Below the pieces are notes generated by a model. That model had not been told where the DNA came from and searched no databases. It saw only the letters and a program-made list of their open reading frames with translations. Of a stretch of DNA of 64,000 nucleotides, positions 54,991 through 64,000 are shown one piece after another (positions within the stretch are counted from its first letter, which is position 1; each line of letters begins with the position of its first letter). Made by a program: the position numbers and the translations under genes. Origin of the DNA: Bryoerythrophyllum caledonicum (lineage: Eukaryota; Streptophyta; Bryopsida; Pottiales; Pottiaceae); contig OZ020524.1 of assembly GCA_963971425.1 (NCBI GenBank), positions 21,381,022 to 21,445,021 of the forward strand, given 5' to 3'.

Positions 54991-55298
54991 TTCATGTGGT
55001 TTTTTTTTAATGAAGTTGCTATTACCGGCCCTATTTTCACATGTGTGAAGCAGCCTAGGTACTTGACTACGGTTGTTGGTGGAGGGTTAAGTTGAGAGGA
55101 CACTTGAGGCGTGGAAATTGATTGATTTGATGGGGGCATGAATCACTGTCTTGTGAGATGATTTTGTGGATTTTTTTGGCTCTAGTACTACTTTTGACGT
55201 GACTCTTGCCCCAGGAAGTACTGCGATTTACTGTATGGTTTTACCTCACATCAGCTTACAGCTGCAATTAGTAATTTAGTTGGCGAGTATCCAAATAA
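54991..55298. other. Intergenic, nothing recognised
   Basis: No exon or repeat recognised. Confidence 0.45.
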
Positions 55299-56009
55299 GG
55301 TAAGCCCCCCTAAAACCGACAAGTCAAGGAATGAGCACATATGGAGAGAGGAGATAATTATACTATTCTTTTCTAGTGATAGCTAATAGAATTACTATTC
55401 CAACCCAAGAGATTTCATATTTTTTCGATGAAAATTGATTCAGTTATGAATTTTCAAACCATGTTTAGTGGGTGGCCAACAATAGGTACCCCCCATATCC
55501 AACGACCAATAGTAAGGGTCTTGAAGAAGAAGAAGAACTCCGGTCTCCGAAGGGGACCGACGTGAATACAATGTTTGTTCATTCTCTTCACTAAGCATAT
55601 GGCCACGGGACATAGGCTAGTGTATTAGAACTACTCCCCCTTTCGAGGGTAAACACTTTTCTACACTAAGTGCTTCCCTACACTAAATTTCTTAGAGACA
55701 ACGGACATGTCATCCTCCCAAGGGCTTTGTGGGTCCCCATACAACAAGGCCTTGGGACCCTCCACCATAACTGGGTGGACTATGGTGGTAGGCACCACGC
55801 TGGCAATAGGACTTGAACTCACAACCACCTCACCGGTGTGCCATGACCCAAACCACTACACCAAGGCCGTGGTGCTTTAAGGGTATTGACTAATAACAAA
55901 CCTCCATTTGGAACTGAGTTGGTGGTAATGGGATGGAAGAGGGTTGGATATACCCCAATTTTATAGGTGTTGGTTATGGGTTTTTGTTGGATATGAGGGG
56001 GGGCTTACC
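55299..56009. mobile_element. GGTAAGCCCCCC-family element split by a SINE
   Basis: Ends GGTAAGCCCCCC and GGGGGGGCTTACC. Interior matches the copies at 40010 and 49362. Interrupted at 55525-55877 by a SINE; without it the element is about 350 bases. Confidence 0.75.
55525..55877 (-). mobile_element. tRNA-derived SINE, copy 2, with target duplication
   Basis: On the minus strand: CACGGCCTTGGTGTAGTGG (A box) then GTGAGTTCAAGTCC (B box), a middle part, and a 3' half with TACCCTCGAAAGGGGGAGTA and GTCGGTCCCCTTCGGAGACC that matches the LINE 3' end, finishing in (TTC)n. Flanked by TAAGGGTCTTGA (55513-55524) and TAAGGGTATTGA (55878-55889), an 11 of 12 target duplication typical of LINE machinery. Confidence 0.9.
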
Positions 56010-56027
56010 TTAGTGCAACTTCATGGT

Positions 56028-56302
56028 CCAGGGCGAATTGACCCCCCCTCCTTGGTACTTATCCGAGGGGGCCACGAGGTGGTGGAGCCAAACCTGGCCC
56101 CGATTTTGTTTTTGGATGGGGCCCTATCTATAACAAGGGAGGGTCCTTTAGGATAAACAATAGCCATAGGCCCTAAATTTGTCCAAAAAAGCCAAAAAAA
56201 GCCACCAGACCCCCCAATATAAGAGGGCCAGGAAAATGATCCCATGCAATTAATACGGGTCCCACCTCGGGTAAGTTCCTATGAAGGGTCAATTCGCCCT
56301 AG
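56028..56302. mobile_element. MITE with CCAGGGCGAATTGACCC ends, copy 2
   Basis: Ends CCAGGGCGAATTGACCC and GGGTCAATTCGCCCT. Interior is G/C-run rich (GGGGCCCTATC, CCACCAGACCCCCC). The next copy is in opposite orientation 45 bases away. Confidence 0.75.
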
Positions 56303-56346
56303 GCATCTTCATGTAATATAAGTATTTCTTGTATTCCTTACTCAGC

Positions 56347-56653
56347 CCAGGGCGAATTGACCCCCTCGTTGGGACTTACCCGAGATGGGCCCTGCCTTAA
56401 TTGCATGGGGTCATTTTTCTAACCCTCTTATTTCGGGGTGGTCTAGAGGCTTTTTTGGGATTTTTTTTGACAAATTTGGGGCCTACGACATTTGTTTACC
56501 GTGGAGGTCCTTCCCTTGCTATGAATAGGACCCCATCCAAAAACAAAATAGGGGCCAGGTTTGGCCCCACCACCTTGAGGCCCCACGCGGTAAGTCGGAG
56601 CCTGGGGGATATCCTGTCAAATCGGTCCCAACGAGGGGGTCAATTTGCCCTGG
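56347..56653. mobile_element. MITE with CCAGGGCGAATTGACCC ends, copy 3, inverted
   Basis: Ends CCAGGGCGAATTGACCC and GGGTCAATTTGCCCTGG. The interior is largely the reverse complement of copy 2 (GGCCAGGTTTGGCCCCACCA versus its complement), so the two could form a 625-base hairpin in RNA. Confidence 0.75.
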
Positions 56654-56711
56654 GCCCTTACTCACAGGTAAAAAGTTAATTCACTAAAGCTCTGTCAGCA
56701 TTTTGTGTTAA

Positions 56712-57650
56712 CCCCTAAAGATCCTTGAAAGCCAAAATGGCTTTTTGCTATTTCGGGCAGCCTAGTTCAAGGGGTTAAATTTAATATTTTTGCAAAAGAT
56801 TTTTACGGGGTGTTCCCTATACTACAAGGTGTATGTGCAACAATTTGCAAAGTCGAATTCCAATTTTTGAGCTTATTTACTCAAATTTTAGTTTTCAACC
56901 TCTGGGCGGGCAGAAAAAAACTTTTTATTTTCAACATTTTTTTGAAATGTTTGTTTGCTAATATGTTCATAACTAAGTTTCTATTCAAATTTCCAAGTGA
57001 CCCATGTTGAACCTTTTACCAATTCTGCAAGGGCAACCTTTAAAAATTACAACAACAAGTTTCAAAGTTTTCCACAATATTACATTTTTTTCTTTCAAAA
57101 TTCGTCAAAATTTGAGATTTAATAATTTTTCAAAAATAATTTTTCACAATATTCACAAACTTAAAGAGGTACCTACTCGCCGTTCATTTTTTCCCTAAAT
57201 TAAATACAACAAACGTGATGCATGTTTTTCCAAATCACCGTTTTTATACCTTCTGTTGGAAAATAATTTGCATGAAGGTCCAGAAAGCCAAATGAGTCTC
57301 TAAAATTTTGCATAGGCATTCAGAACATGATTCTCCACATGGAAAAAAATATGAGCAAAATGATTGGAGTAGCAATCATCAAGTTTTCCTTTGCACAAAG
57401 TAGACTATGTCTTTTAAACAATGCCCAAAAAAAGTTTTGCATCAACTTTGAACATTATAATCTCACAAATGGTGCACATCCAACGTCTCAAATTTGACAT
57501 AGTATATTTCATAGTAGCTAGGTTCAAGATCCTACGGTTGAAAGTACTAAAAAACAGTAAATACATTGACCATACCTCAATTCCAACAAGGTGGTAGAAA
57601 TTCGCAATTTTTGGTTTTCGAGCTCCCAAGAACACAAGGATTTTTAGGGG
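56712..57650. mobile_element. TTAA-family element, full length
   Basis: TTAA at 56708-56711 then CCCCTAAAGATCCTTG; right end CAAGGATTTTTAGGGG before TTAA at 57651-57654. 939 bases, no coding frame. Termini match inverted over 16 bases with one extra T. Confidence 0.8.
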
Positions 57651-57654
57651 TTAA

Positions 57655-58330
57655 GCATATATTTTCCAGGATATCGGCGTTTTTTTTTTTTTTGGGTCTC
57701 CCAGAGGTCAAAAGAATCTAAGAAGCTCACACAAACAAAGAATGTTCAAGCAAGCGAGCAATAAAGGATCAGTTGGGCCATCTACACGAAAACATTTACA
57801 CATTTGAGTTTTCGTGAAAGTCACCAAAATACACTGGATAGGTACCCCGAATCTCAAGGTCTTATGTTAGTAACCGGGACCACATGCACATGGTGTCTTG
57901 CCTTGGGAAAGGTTTGGGGGAACTATTGGTCAACCCTGTGAGAACTTAGGGTACTATGGGGGAGCTTTAGCTTGCATGGGGTAGGGCCCAAGAACATTGA
58001 TTGCAATGCATTTCATTGGTGCAGAAAAAGACGATATGAAATTTCCTCATGCTCTTTTTTTTTCCGTTTATACATCTCATACTCTCTAGCACCATATTCC
58101 TCCTGGCTTGCCCATTCGGGAAGCACTTTCAGGAAAACTCTAATGAGTGAGAACCTCAATTCCATTTTTTTTAGACTTGCAATGAGCTGTTATGATTTTT
58201 ATATGAATTATTAAAGTAAACTCCTTATAAATCGCTATAATTATTAGTAGAGTATTTCATTCTTATTCTTTATATCATCCATCAATCACTTTCCACCATT
58301 TTGACAATGTTTCAATCCATAACCTAGTAC
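57655..58330. other. Intergenic, nothing recognised
   Basis: AT-rich, no exon or element ends recognised. Contains a T12 run at about 57680. Confidence 0.45.
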
Positions 58331-58339
58331 AAGGTAATT

Positions 58340-59060
58340 GGATTGAGAACTAAGGAGGGATACCCTAGGTTATTTAACGTGTAACTTCCATACTAAACAA
58401 TGTGCATTTATGGAGGGGACACATAATAATAAACTTATTTTTCAGTAATAGTACTTTGCATTACAAATTCATCTCAAGTAATTTCATATTTTTCTATTAA
58501 ACCAAGTTTAGTTCTGAATTTTGAAAGTCGTGTACCATATAAAGCTCATTTCTGCCACTAGGTACCCCCCATAAGTGCCAAGCAAAAGTAAGGGGTCATC
58601 ACCAATAGTAAACCTTAATTTGAAGCGGTGAATGTATAAATGGCAATAATGGATATGGTTAAAAATGGTTTAGGTTGGTTACCTTTAGTGCATTAAAGTA
58701 ACCCCCTTGGTAACCAACCAAAATCCACAACCAACACCGATAAAATTGGGGTATATCCAAGTTACCCACTTCCATCCCATTACCACCCATTCACCCATCT
58801 GAATGGAGGTTTGCTATTAGTCAGGACTACTTACTTTTGGTCAGCGCATATGGGAGGTATATATTGGCAGCCACCAGCTAAACATGGCATCAAAATTTGA
58901 AAATTCATACCTAATTCACATTACATTGGAAAAATACAAAATCACTTGGGCAAAAATTGTGATTCCATCAACTATCACTAAAAAAATAAATGTACAATTC
59001 TTTCCTCTCTCCATATATACACATTCCTCAACTTGTCGGTTATAAACCTTAGTAAGAAAC
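58340..59060. repeat. Two GGTAAGCCCCCC-family copies in inverted orientation
   Basis: A plus-orientation copy (about 58340-58695, with GGTACCCCCCATAAGTGCCA) meets a minus-orientation copy (about 58700-59060, with TTGGGGTATATCCAAG and CCTCAACTTGTCGGTT) near TAGTGCATTAAAG. Both are decayed; together they form a 0.7-kb inverted repeat. Confidence 0.65.
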
Positions 59061-60955
59061 CACTACAAGTCCCACAGGAAAACCATGATCCACCACCTTG
59101 ACATTTCAAAAAGAAAAAAACCCATCTAACTACCCTTTGAGTGAAACAAAGAAGGGCATCATTTGTGTCAGATATCGTCTAACTTGTTGGCCGTTTTGGC
59201 TCGCGCAATGTCATACATCACAGAGAAGAGCATCATAAGCCAGACTGAACTGTGTCTGCAACTAAGAAAAACTGTGCCGCCTGACCACAAACACAGCCTT
59301 TTTCCGCAGCCCGCCGGCTGGTCAACATTTATCACGCGAGAGCAAGTTCCCTCTTTATACCAACGCCATGATTCCTTTCCCCACAAATAAATACGAGAAC
59401 ACCCCAACCCACATCAAGTGAGGAGGACGTTGCCATGCCACATACGTGTACAGTCGTGTGTAATCCCACACGCATGCAATGGTCATATACCCAAGGCGAT
59501 ATTCTCAAGTGTATGAGCCTCATCTTCTCTCCCTGAAAGCTTTCTGACAGTTAGTTGGGCGTTGCACATAGCTGAGGAATATTATCACATGGCATTCATA
59601 GAATATCATGACGTTAGTTGTTGTTGCTGCGTGCGAAACAACAACGGTTCGTTACATTGAGCAGACAATGTCAGCTTCCTCCATTTGAAAATGGCAGATA
59701 GGAATCGAAGATAGCTTTCACGGATTGGAATCACGTACAACCAGTTTTGGAGAGTTTTCCACTACAGGTTGTTTTTTTGAGCTCAGAGATGGAGATGCTT
59801 TGATGTGAAGGTTTCAGTTGGAGCTCCCGTTATTGTGGTATGTTGCATTTCCTTTCCCCAAGGTTTAATGGACGCGGACCAACCCTATCGCCTTGATTTT
59901 TGAGCGTGAGTGGGGTTAGTTTCGACCATAGCCAGCTTAGAATCTCACGAACACATCACAACCTCAAACACTGAAGGTCGTGTATTCTAGAAGAGAAGGT
60001 CGTGTATTCTGGAACAGACTTGAAACCTTTGCAAAGAGAGTTGGTGCTTCCATGAATGCTGCTTTGTTTTCTCAAGGATGTAGAGTGGAGGTGTGATATT
60101 CTGTGGATCTTAGCAGCTGATTATTCCTGTTTCGAAGATATTCATTACTTGCCGAAATGAGAGTTTGAGGTTCAGAATATTGGGTTCAAAATAACAATTC
60201 TTTAGCGTGGGAGTTTAAGATTTAGAAATATTGGGTTCGAAGAACCACTCCAGTTTTATTTTTTTTAGCAAGCGAGGGTTTCACGGTAGTGAATATGAAG
60301 TCCACCAAGGTAGAAGCATTTCTTTTTGCTTCAGCACCGGATCATCATTCGCTTCAAAACCTTCCCAAACCCTCAAACGACTCCCTCTCCTCTTATGAGC
60401 GTTCTGATCAAGTGTTTGAGGTTCAAAATAGGTTCACAGTACACTACATGTTCATGTCTAGAGTGGACTTGAGTTGTGGGGGTTTTCATTACTTCGGCAG
60501 CTCTCCGAACTGAGAGTTTCGAGGTCTAGAATGGGTTCCACAGACCCTCCATCTTTCCATTTTTAGCTAGAGAGACCTCAATCCTTTGCTGCACAACTTC
60601 AAAATTCCCTCAAACTGTTCCTTCTTTTCTAACGAGAGCTATGAACATCAGTATTTCATTAGTACTTGGGCAGAACATAGAGTTCAAGGTCCCAAACTGG
60701 TCCAACATACATTTCACTTCCATGTTCCGTCAGCTAAAGAATCCATTGTTCTAGAGGAAGACTGCTTTCAGTAGGAATTCCTGCACTCAGTAAGTAGTGC
60801 ACAGAATCTCCTCCAACCGCTTCTTTGAATCCGCCATGTTGATTAACAGAGATTATCTCATTGCTGATGACAGGATGCGAGGCCGTAATCTTCTTCACAG
60901 CATGGATTCAAGCGAGAGCTACTGACGCATCGCTCATGACACCAAAGCTTCAACC
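59061..60955. promoter_or_regulatory. Upstream region of the PADRE gene
   Basis: No independent gene is supported. The part from about 60100 repeats related phrases (GAATATTGGGTTC twice, GAGGTTCA, CAAAACCTTCCCAAACCCTC / CAAAATTCCCTCAAAC), so it probably contains an old tandem duplication within the promoter or leader. Confidence 0.35.
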
Positions 60956-61927
60956 ATGAAGGGCGAGTCACGGATGCGGACGTTGTTGTGCACCAAGTCA
61001 TCATGTTGCACGACGATCTGTGCGTGGCAACTCCCGGTGCGCGTGGTGAGCCCGGAGGGCCACATCCGCAGCCTGGCCCGGCCCGTCACGGTGGCGGAGC
61101 TCCTGCGCCACCACCCGCATCACTTCCTCTGCGAGCCCTCCTCCGCCGGGCCCCTCTTCCACTCCGCCATGCTCCCTCCGGACATGGAGCTACAAGAGGG
61201 CCGGATCTACCTCCTGTTGCCACTGCCGCGGCTCCTGCCGCACCTCGCCAGCGCCTCCTCCTTCCATTGCTGCCCGTGCTTCCAAAACCGTACAGAACGG
61301 CACGGAAGCCAACGCGACTTCAAGAGGTCAGAACACTCTCTTCCTCTTCCGCTTTTTTCTCTCCTCATGTGGTATGACATGTGATATCATGGGATAGTAG
61401 TCTGTCATGTCTTCCTCTTCCGCTTTTTTCTCTCCTCATGTGATATCATGTGATACTCATCTGTCATGTCATGCCTTTTCTCTCCTCATGTGATACTCGT
61501 CTGTCAGGTTGTTTTGACCCTCTATGTTGACAATATAAAACATGTTATCAGTTGTAAAGTTGGAAAACATATTGACTGCTTGATTGATTGGTGTGATGGG
61601 AGTAGGTGGTTTGTGAGGATCCAGGGGCACCTGGTGGACACGTTGAGGGTGGCGAAGGTGGTGCGGTCGGTGGTCCGCCTGAGCAGGCGGGCGCTGCCGG
61701 AGCGCGTGCGGATGCGGCTCTCCTTCCACAAACTCAACAGCAGCAGCAACTTCGCGTGCAAAGGTGGCGAGGATGATGCGAAGCCAGCTAGTAATTTGGT
61801 GCAGGTGCAGATGTGCACTACTTCCAGGAACCGGTGGCGGCCCGGGCTGGAGCGCATCTCGGAGGCGGATTTGCTCATGTCAGCCGTGACACTGCTCCGT
61901 AACGACTCCGAGGTCATGATGCGGTGA
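60956..61927 (+). CDS. DUF4228/PADRE-domain protein, 2 exons
   Basis: Small plant-specific protein of the PADRE (DUF4228) family, members of which respond to pathogens and abiotic stress; biochemical role unknown. Exons 60956-61326 and 61606-61927 join in frame (AG|G, Arg) to give 230 residues. The domain starts at about residue 22: LPVRVVSPEGHIRSLARPVT, VAELLRHHPHHFLCEPSS, LPPDMELQEGRIYLLLPLPR. The C-terminus has the family's RWRPGLERISE. An inner Met (codon 7) is an alternative start. The 279-base intron consists largely of a tandem repeat (TCTCTCCTCATGTGATA..CTGTCATGTC). Strongly GC-rich coding against AT-rich flanks. Confidence 0.82.
61333..61507. repeat. Tandem repeat inside the PADRE gene intron
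   Basis: Three shortening units sharing CTTTTCTCTCCTCATGTG and CTGTCATGTC, filling most of the intron. Confidence 0.8.
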
Positions 61928-62384
61928 AATTAGGACTCTGTACATGCTAGATGTTGTCCGCAAAGTGTTTATAGATGAGGTAGATTAGTTGTAGAGTGCG
62001 AGCTTGATGCACGTGATGTCATGTGCGAGCTTGATGCATGTTGTCATGCTTTGTGATGAGGTTGACTTCTTTTTTCTGGTGATTAAGTCTTGATGCATCA
62101 TCTCTTGATGTTGGTGATGTGGGCTGCGCCATCCCTTTATCTTGTTGGCCTTGTCCTTATGAGTCTGACACCCTCTCAAACATTGGTATATTACTTTGAA
62201 AATATATAACTAATATATATCTTATTAGAAAATTGTGAAATTACTTGCCGTAAGATCGTAATACTAAATATAATCAATATAGTCTCATTATTGTGCATTC
62301 CTCCAAATATGCACACTACTTATTTGGTGATAATAGGTTTGATTATATTAGAGGACCATTCATCCATGACTATGATGACACTCT
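61928..62384. other. 3' flank of PADRE gene, nothing recognised
   Basis: Short local repeats (GCGAGCTTGATGCA at 61998 and 62026) and AT-rich spacer. Confidence 0.45.
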
Positions 62385-62530
62385 GATGTAGGTCCTTCGG
62401 CTCAAGATTCTTCAAGTAACATCTTTCATCTGGAGATCATTTCAATATCTGAACCTTATCATGTTCAAATACAACACAATACGTGTAGAATACTGTGGCC
62501 ACGAGTGGCACCTTTTGACGTTAAAAAGGT
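62385..62530. repeat. Interspersed repeat (CATCTTTCAT..GGAGATCATTTC), copy 3
   Basis: ACATCTTTCATCTGGAGATC, TATCTGAACCTTATCATG and GTAGAATACTGTGGCCACGA match copies 1 and 2 in order. Confidence 0.65.
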
Positions 62531-62943
62531 TGACCTATTAACGCCCAAGTGGACCTCGAGGCTTGTGAGAATGTACAATTGGAATTGATTATGTAGAACA
62601 TCTTTTATACAACAGATACATTTTATCCCGACTACAATTCTTGAAAAACAGTGTAGTTCGCCAATGCAAGCATCGGTTGGAGATCAGAGAGAGATCTATT
62701 GGAAAGCTAACAACTTGCCCACTGAAGACCGCGACTACAAGTGCCAATTGTCAAAAAAATTAAAACACCAAGATCACCAAAATTGATCCTTCGAAGGCCT
62801 CGTAGGCATTAGAGGGTGAATGGCTCAAGCAAGACACTTCCACATAGTAGCACATTGGTTTCTTCTCCCATGTTCTTTTATGAGGGGTGATAAGAATTGA
62901 ATTTGGTCCCGGAACCCAAGTTTGCTAAACAAAATCCCACAAC

Positions 62944-63497
62944 CACTACACAAAACATCGCATTTAGAGTATGGTTGCGAATAGTGTACTTACTTTCATA
63001 CACTATTTGTGAATAAGCTCATAATTAGTGTAAGGTGCCAACATCATTTATGAAACCCTCAATCAATCACCTACGGGTTGTCAAAGCCTTTATTCTCCCC
63101 ATTGACTCCTCTTTATTCCCAAGTCTATTTACAAGCAGAATCATTGAATGACCATAATTTCCTGCAATTCTGTCCAAATCAAACATATGAATTTTTTTTA
63201 CATCTACAGAAAATGTAGATGTCAAAAACACCTCATATGCCCAATTCAGAGATGTTATGAGTGAGATACGGCCTCGAGAAGTTTCTAGGCAAGATACCTT
63301 GCAGTTTACAGCAGCACGCTTTCCATACACTAAATGTACACATGTAAGAAAAATATGCTTCAAATCTTTATTGGAATTTGTATATAGTGTATTATTTCAG
63401 ATTTAGTGTATTGTTGTGTCACTACACTAATTGTAATCTTACATTTAGTATATAGGTTTGTATTTAGTGTGCAATATACTAAATGCGATGTTTAGTG
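62944..63497. mobile_element. TIR element with CACTA-like ends
   Basis: Left CACTACACAAAACATCGCAT and inverted right end (CACTAAACATCGCATTTAG) match apart from a 5-base gap. About 554 bases. A minus-strand open frame of about 98 codons (63067-63363; SRGRISLITSLNWAYEVF) lies inside; no family recognised, so it may be captured host sequence or chance. Confidence 0.5.
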
Positions 63498-64000
63498 TAC
63501 AAAGCCTTGAAATAGCAATTTTAGGGATTTGTAGTAGCAGACATGAACAATGTTCTCCAACCCAAAAATGGGTCATGGACAAAGCTTGATGGGATACTTC
63601 AACCTTTTAGTGCCCAAGAGATGTCTTTGGATGTCTGAAATCTCAATTTGTATGAAATCTTTGAAAAATTAGATTGTGAAAATTGAAGTTCAAATTTGTA
63701 TACACATATTAAGTACACTCTGCAAAAATCAAATCACAATTTTGAGTTATAGAAATCATCCAAAAGCTAGGAATACATTGCAAAGTACACAAACAAAAAT
63801 TATGAATACCTATGCATACAATACCACATACTATTTTATATTTCATACACATGCAAAATGATTTTGGTCTTAAACTTTGATTGAAACTTGTCTTTAAGAT
63901 ATTCTTCATTGTTTTGTGATTGTTAATCTCTCTCATTGCATTGAGAACTTCATCTTACATTGTATAAGTTTTGGAACATTTCCATATACAACTATGTAGG
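63498..64000. other. AT-rich intergenic to window end
   Basis: Nothing recognised. Confidence 0.5.

Noticed and set aside
1..64000. CRISPR array, bacterial operon or prophage
   Set aside because: No spaced direct repeats of that type; genes are intron-containing plant genes.

Overview
This window is nuclear DNA from a green plant of the streptophyte lineage. Genes are split by short GT-AG introns, two eukaryotic tRNAs are present, and degenerate TTTAGGG-type (plant telomere-like) repeats occur. The proteins are plant-specific: the NDH assembly factor CRR7, an SDIR1-type RING-H2 E3 ligase, a PUB42-type U-box/ARM protein, a plant phosphoglycerate-mutase-like phosphatase, vacuolar gamma-glutamyl hydrolase, an ALDH3 and a DUF4228/PADRE protein. 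The species cannot be named from the sequence. GC-rich exons in an AT-rich, transposon-filled background would suit a bryophyte, lycophyte or fern, but this is inference. Layout of the genes: GGH (+, 3509-6220), PGM-like phosphatase (-, 7157-7966), CRR7 (+, 10730-11988), tRNA-Gln(CTG) (+), ALDH3 (-, 15308-18199), tRNA-Asp(GTC) (-), SDIR1-like (-, 28341-30411), PUB42-like (-, 34918-38675), the degraded end of an RNA-dependent RNA polymerase gene (+, about 53900-54305) and a PADRE gene (+, 60956-61927). Exon joins were worked out by hand; every listed splice uses GT-AG and keeps the reading frame, and the deduced lengths match the families. The genes are unrelated housekeeping or regulatory loci, not a cluster: folate turnover, aldehyde detoxification, plastid NDH assembly and two ubiquitin ligases. 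The rest is mobile DNA. (1) A dominant non-autonomous family has termini CCCCTAAA..TTTAGGGG flanked by TTAA (piggyBac-like signature); copies lie at about 150-906, 8947-10030, 10035-, 19320-20245, 20318-21114, 56712-57650, and in a nest at 23118-27050 where copies sit inside copies. (2) A 141-bp hairpin MITE at 49391-49531 has perfect 41-bp terminal repeats and TTAA flanks. (3) A complete but dead Tc1-like element (32225-33895) has TA flanks, terminal repeats and a DD34E-type transposase. (4) Two 5'-truncated LINEs (45512-46350 and 50123-51537) and two tRNA-derived SINEs (22697-23045 and 55525-55877) share the same 3' end and (TTC)n tail. (5) There are also PIF/Harbinger-like, CACTA-like and other terminal-inverted-repeat elements, tandem arrays, a 59-nt poly-T tract and microsatellites. 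The most informative biology is the layered nest of TTAA elements, the LINE/SINE partnership, the Tc1 element in a plant genome, and a decayed RDR (RNA-silencing) gene end next to a fresh tandem array.
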